From positions 1 through 47,857 of the forward strand of contig MIEI01000034.1 of NCBI GenBank assembly GCA_002095305.1: a stretch of DNA of 47,857 bases, given 5' to 3'. Position numbers and translations under genes: made by a program. The notes below the pieces were generated by a model. It was given only the letters and a program-made list of their open reading frames with translations, made no database searches and was not told where the DNA came from. The DNA comes from Pantoea brenneri. Its GTDB lineage: Bacteria; Pseudomonadota; Gammaproteobacteria; Enterobacterales; Enterobacteriaceae. Shown piece by piece: positions 47,818 through 47,857 of the stretch. Each line of letters opens with the position of its first letter. Within the stretch, counting starts at the first letter, position 1.

Positions 47818-47857
47818 GCGCCCCGCAACGCCGATGAAGGTAACGCGAAAAAAAGAT

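Overview
The window is a stretch of core chromosome from a member of the Enterobacterales. Protein similarity to Escherichia coli is high throughout, but several details point to an Erwiniaceae-type genome such as Pantoea or Erwinia. These are a DUF969/DUF979/pcp block next to the 5-oxoprolinase genes, the loss of kdpFABCD beside a retained kdpE, and an unfamiliar small gene between fur and glnS. The genus is inferred from gene content remembered from the families; no search was run. I see no prophage, insertion sequence, transposon or CRISPR array.

Layout. 1-6000 (minus strand): a tRNA-Lys gene and the Tol-Pal operon ybgC-tolQRAB-pal-cpoB, the cell-envelope machine that constricts the outer membrane at division. 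6100-9270 (minus): cytochrome bd-I oxidase cydA-cydB-cydX-ybgE. 9840-19430 (minus): the TCA superoperon sdhCDAB-sucABCD, with its promoter upstream of sdhC and a terminator after sucD. 20064-21347 (plus): gltA, divergent from sdhC. Together these genes encode citrate synthase, 2-oxoglutarate dehydrogenase E1/E2, succinyl-CoA synthetase and succinate dehydrogenase; cydABX supplies a terminal quinol oxidase.

21400-30650 (minus): nei, pcp, DUF979, DUF969, pxpA, pxpC, pxpB, ybgI, phr, a DUF523-DUF1722 (TudS-like) fusion gene and ybfA. pcp, the DUF969/DUF979 membrane-protein pair and pxpABC look like a pathway for taking up and using pyroglutamate (5-oxoproline) or pyroglutamyl peptides. 30900-33830: an orphan kdpE (plus), then pgm and seqA (minus). 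34080-36750 (plus): ybfF, ybfE, fldA, a short upstream ORF (uof) and fur. 36800-39120 (minus): an NTF2-like gene of unknown role and glnS. 39260-45660: the divergent N-acetylglucosamine regulon nagE / nagBACD, with two NagC operators and a CRP site in the shared control region. 45970-47640: asnB, then a terminator and a tRNA-type promoter firing out of the window, probably into the metT-leuW-gln tRNA operon.

Two essential or near-essential metabolic genes carry single-base deletions relative to their families: sucA near its 3' end and pgm near its 5' end. Both fall in short G/C runs, and in both cases the other frame encodes the expected conserved residues. Restoring one base gives exactly 935 aa for SucA and 546 aa for Pgm. 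Assembly or sequencing error is the simplest explanation, but real mutations cannot be excluded from the sequence alone.
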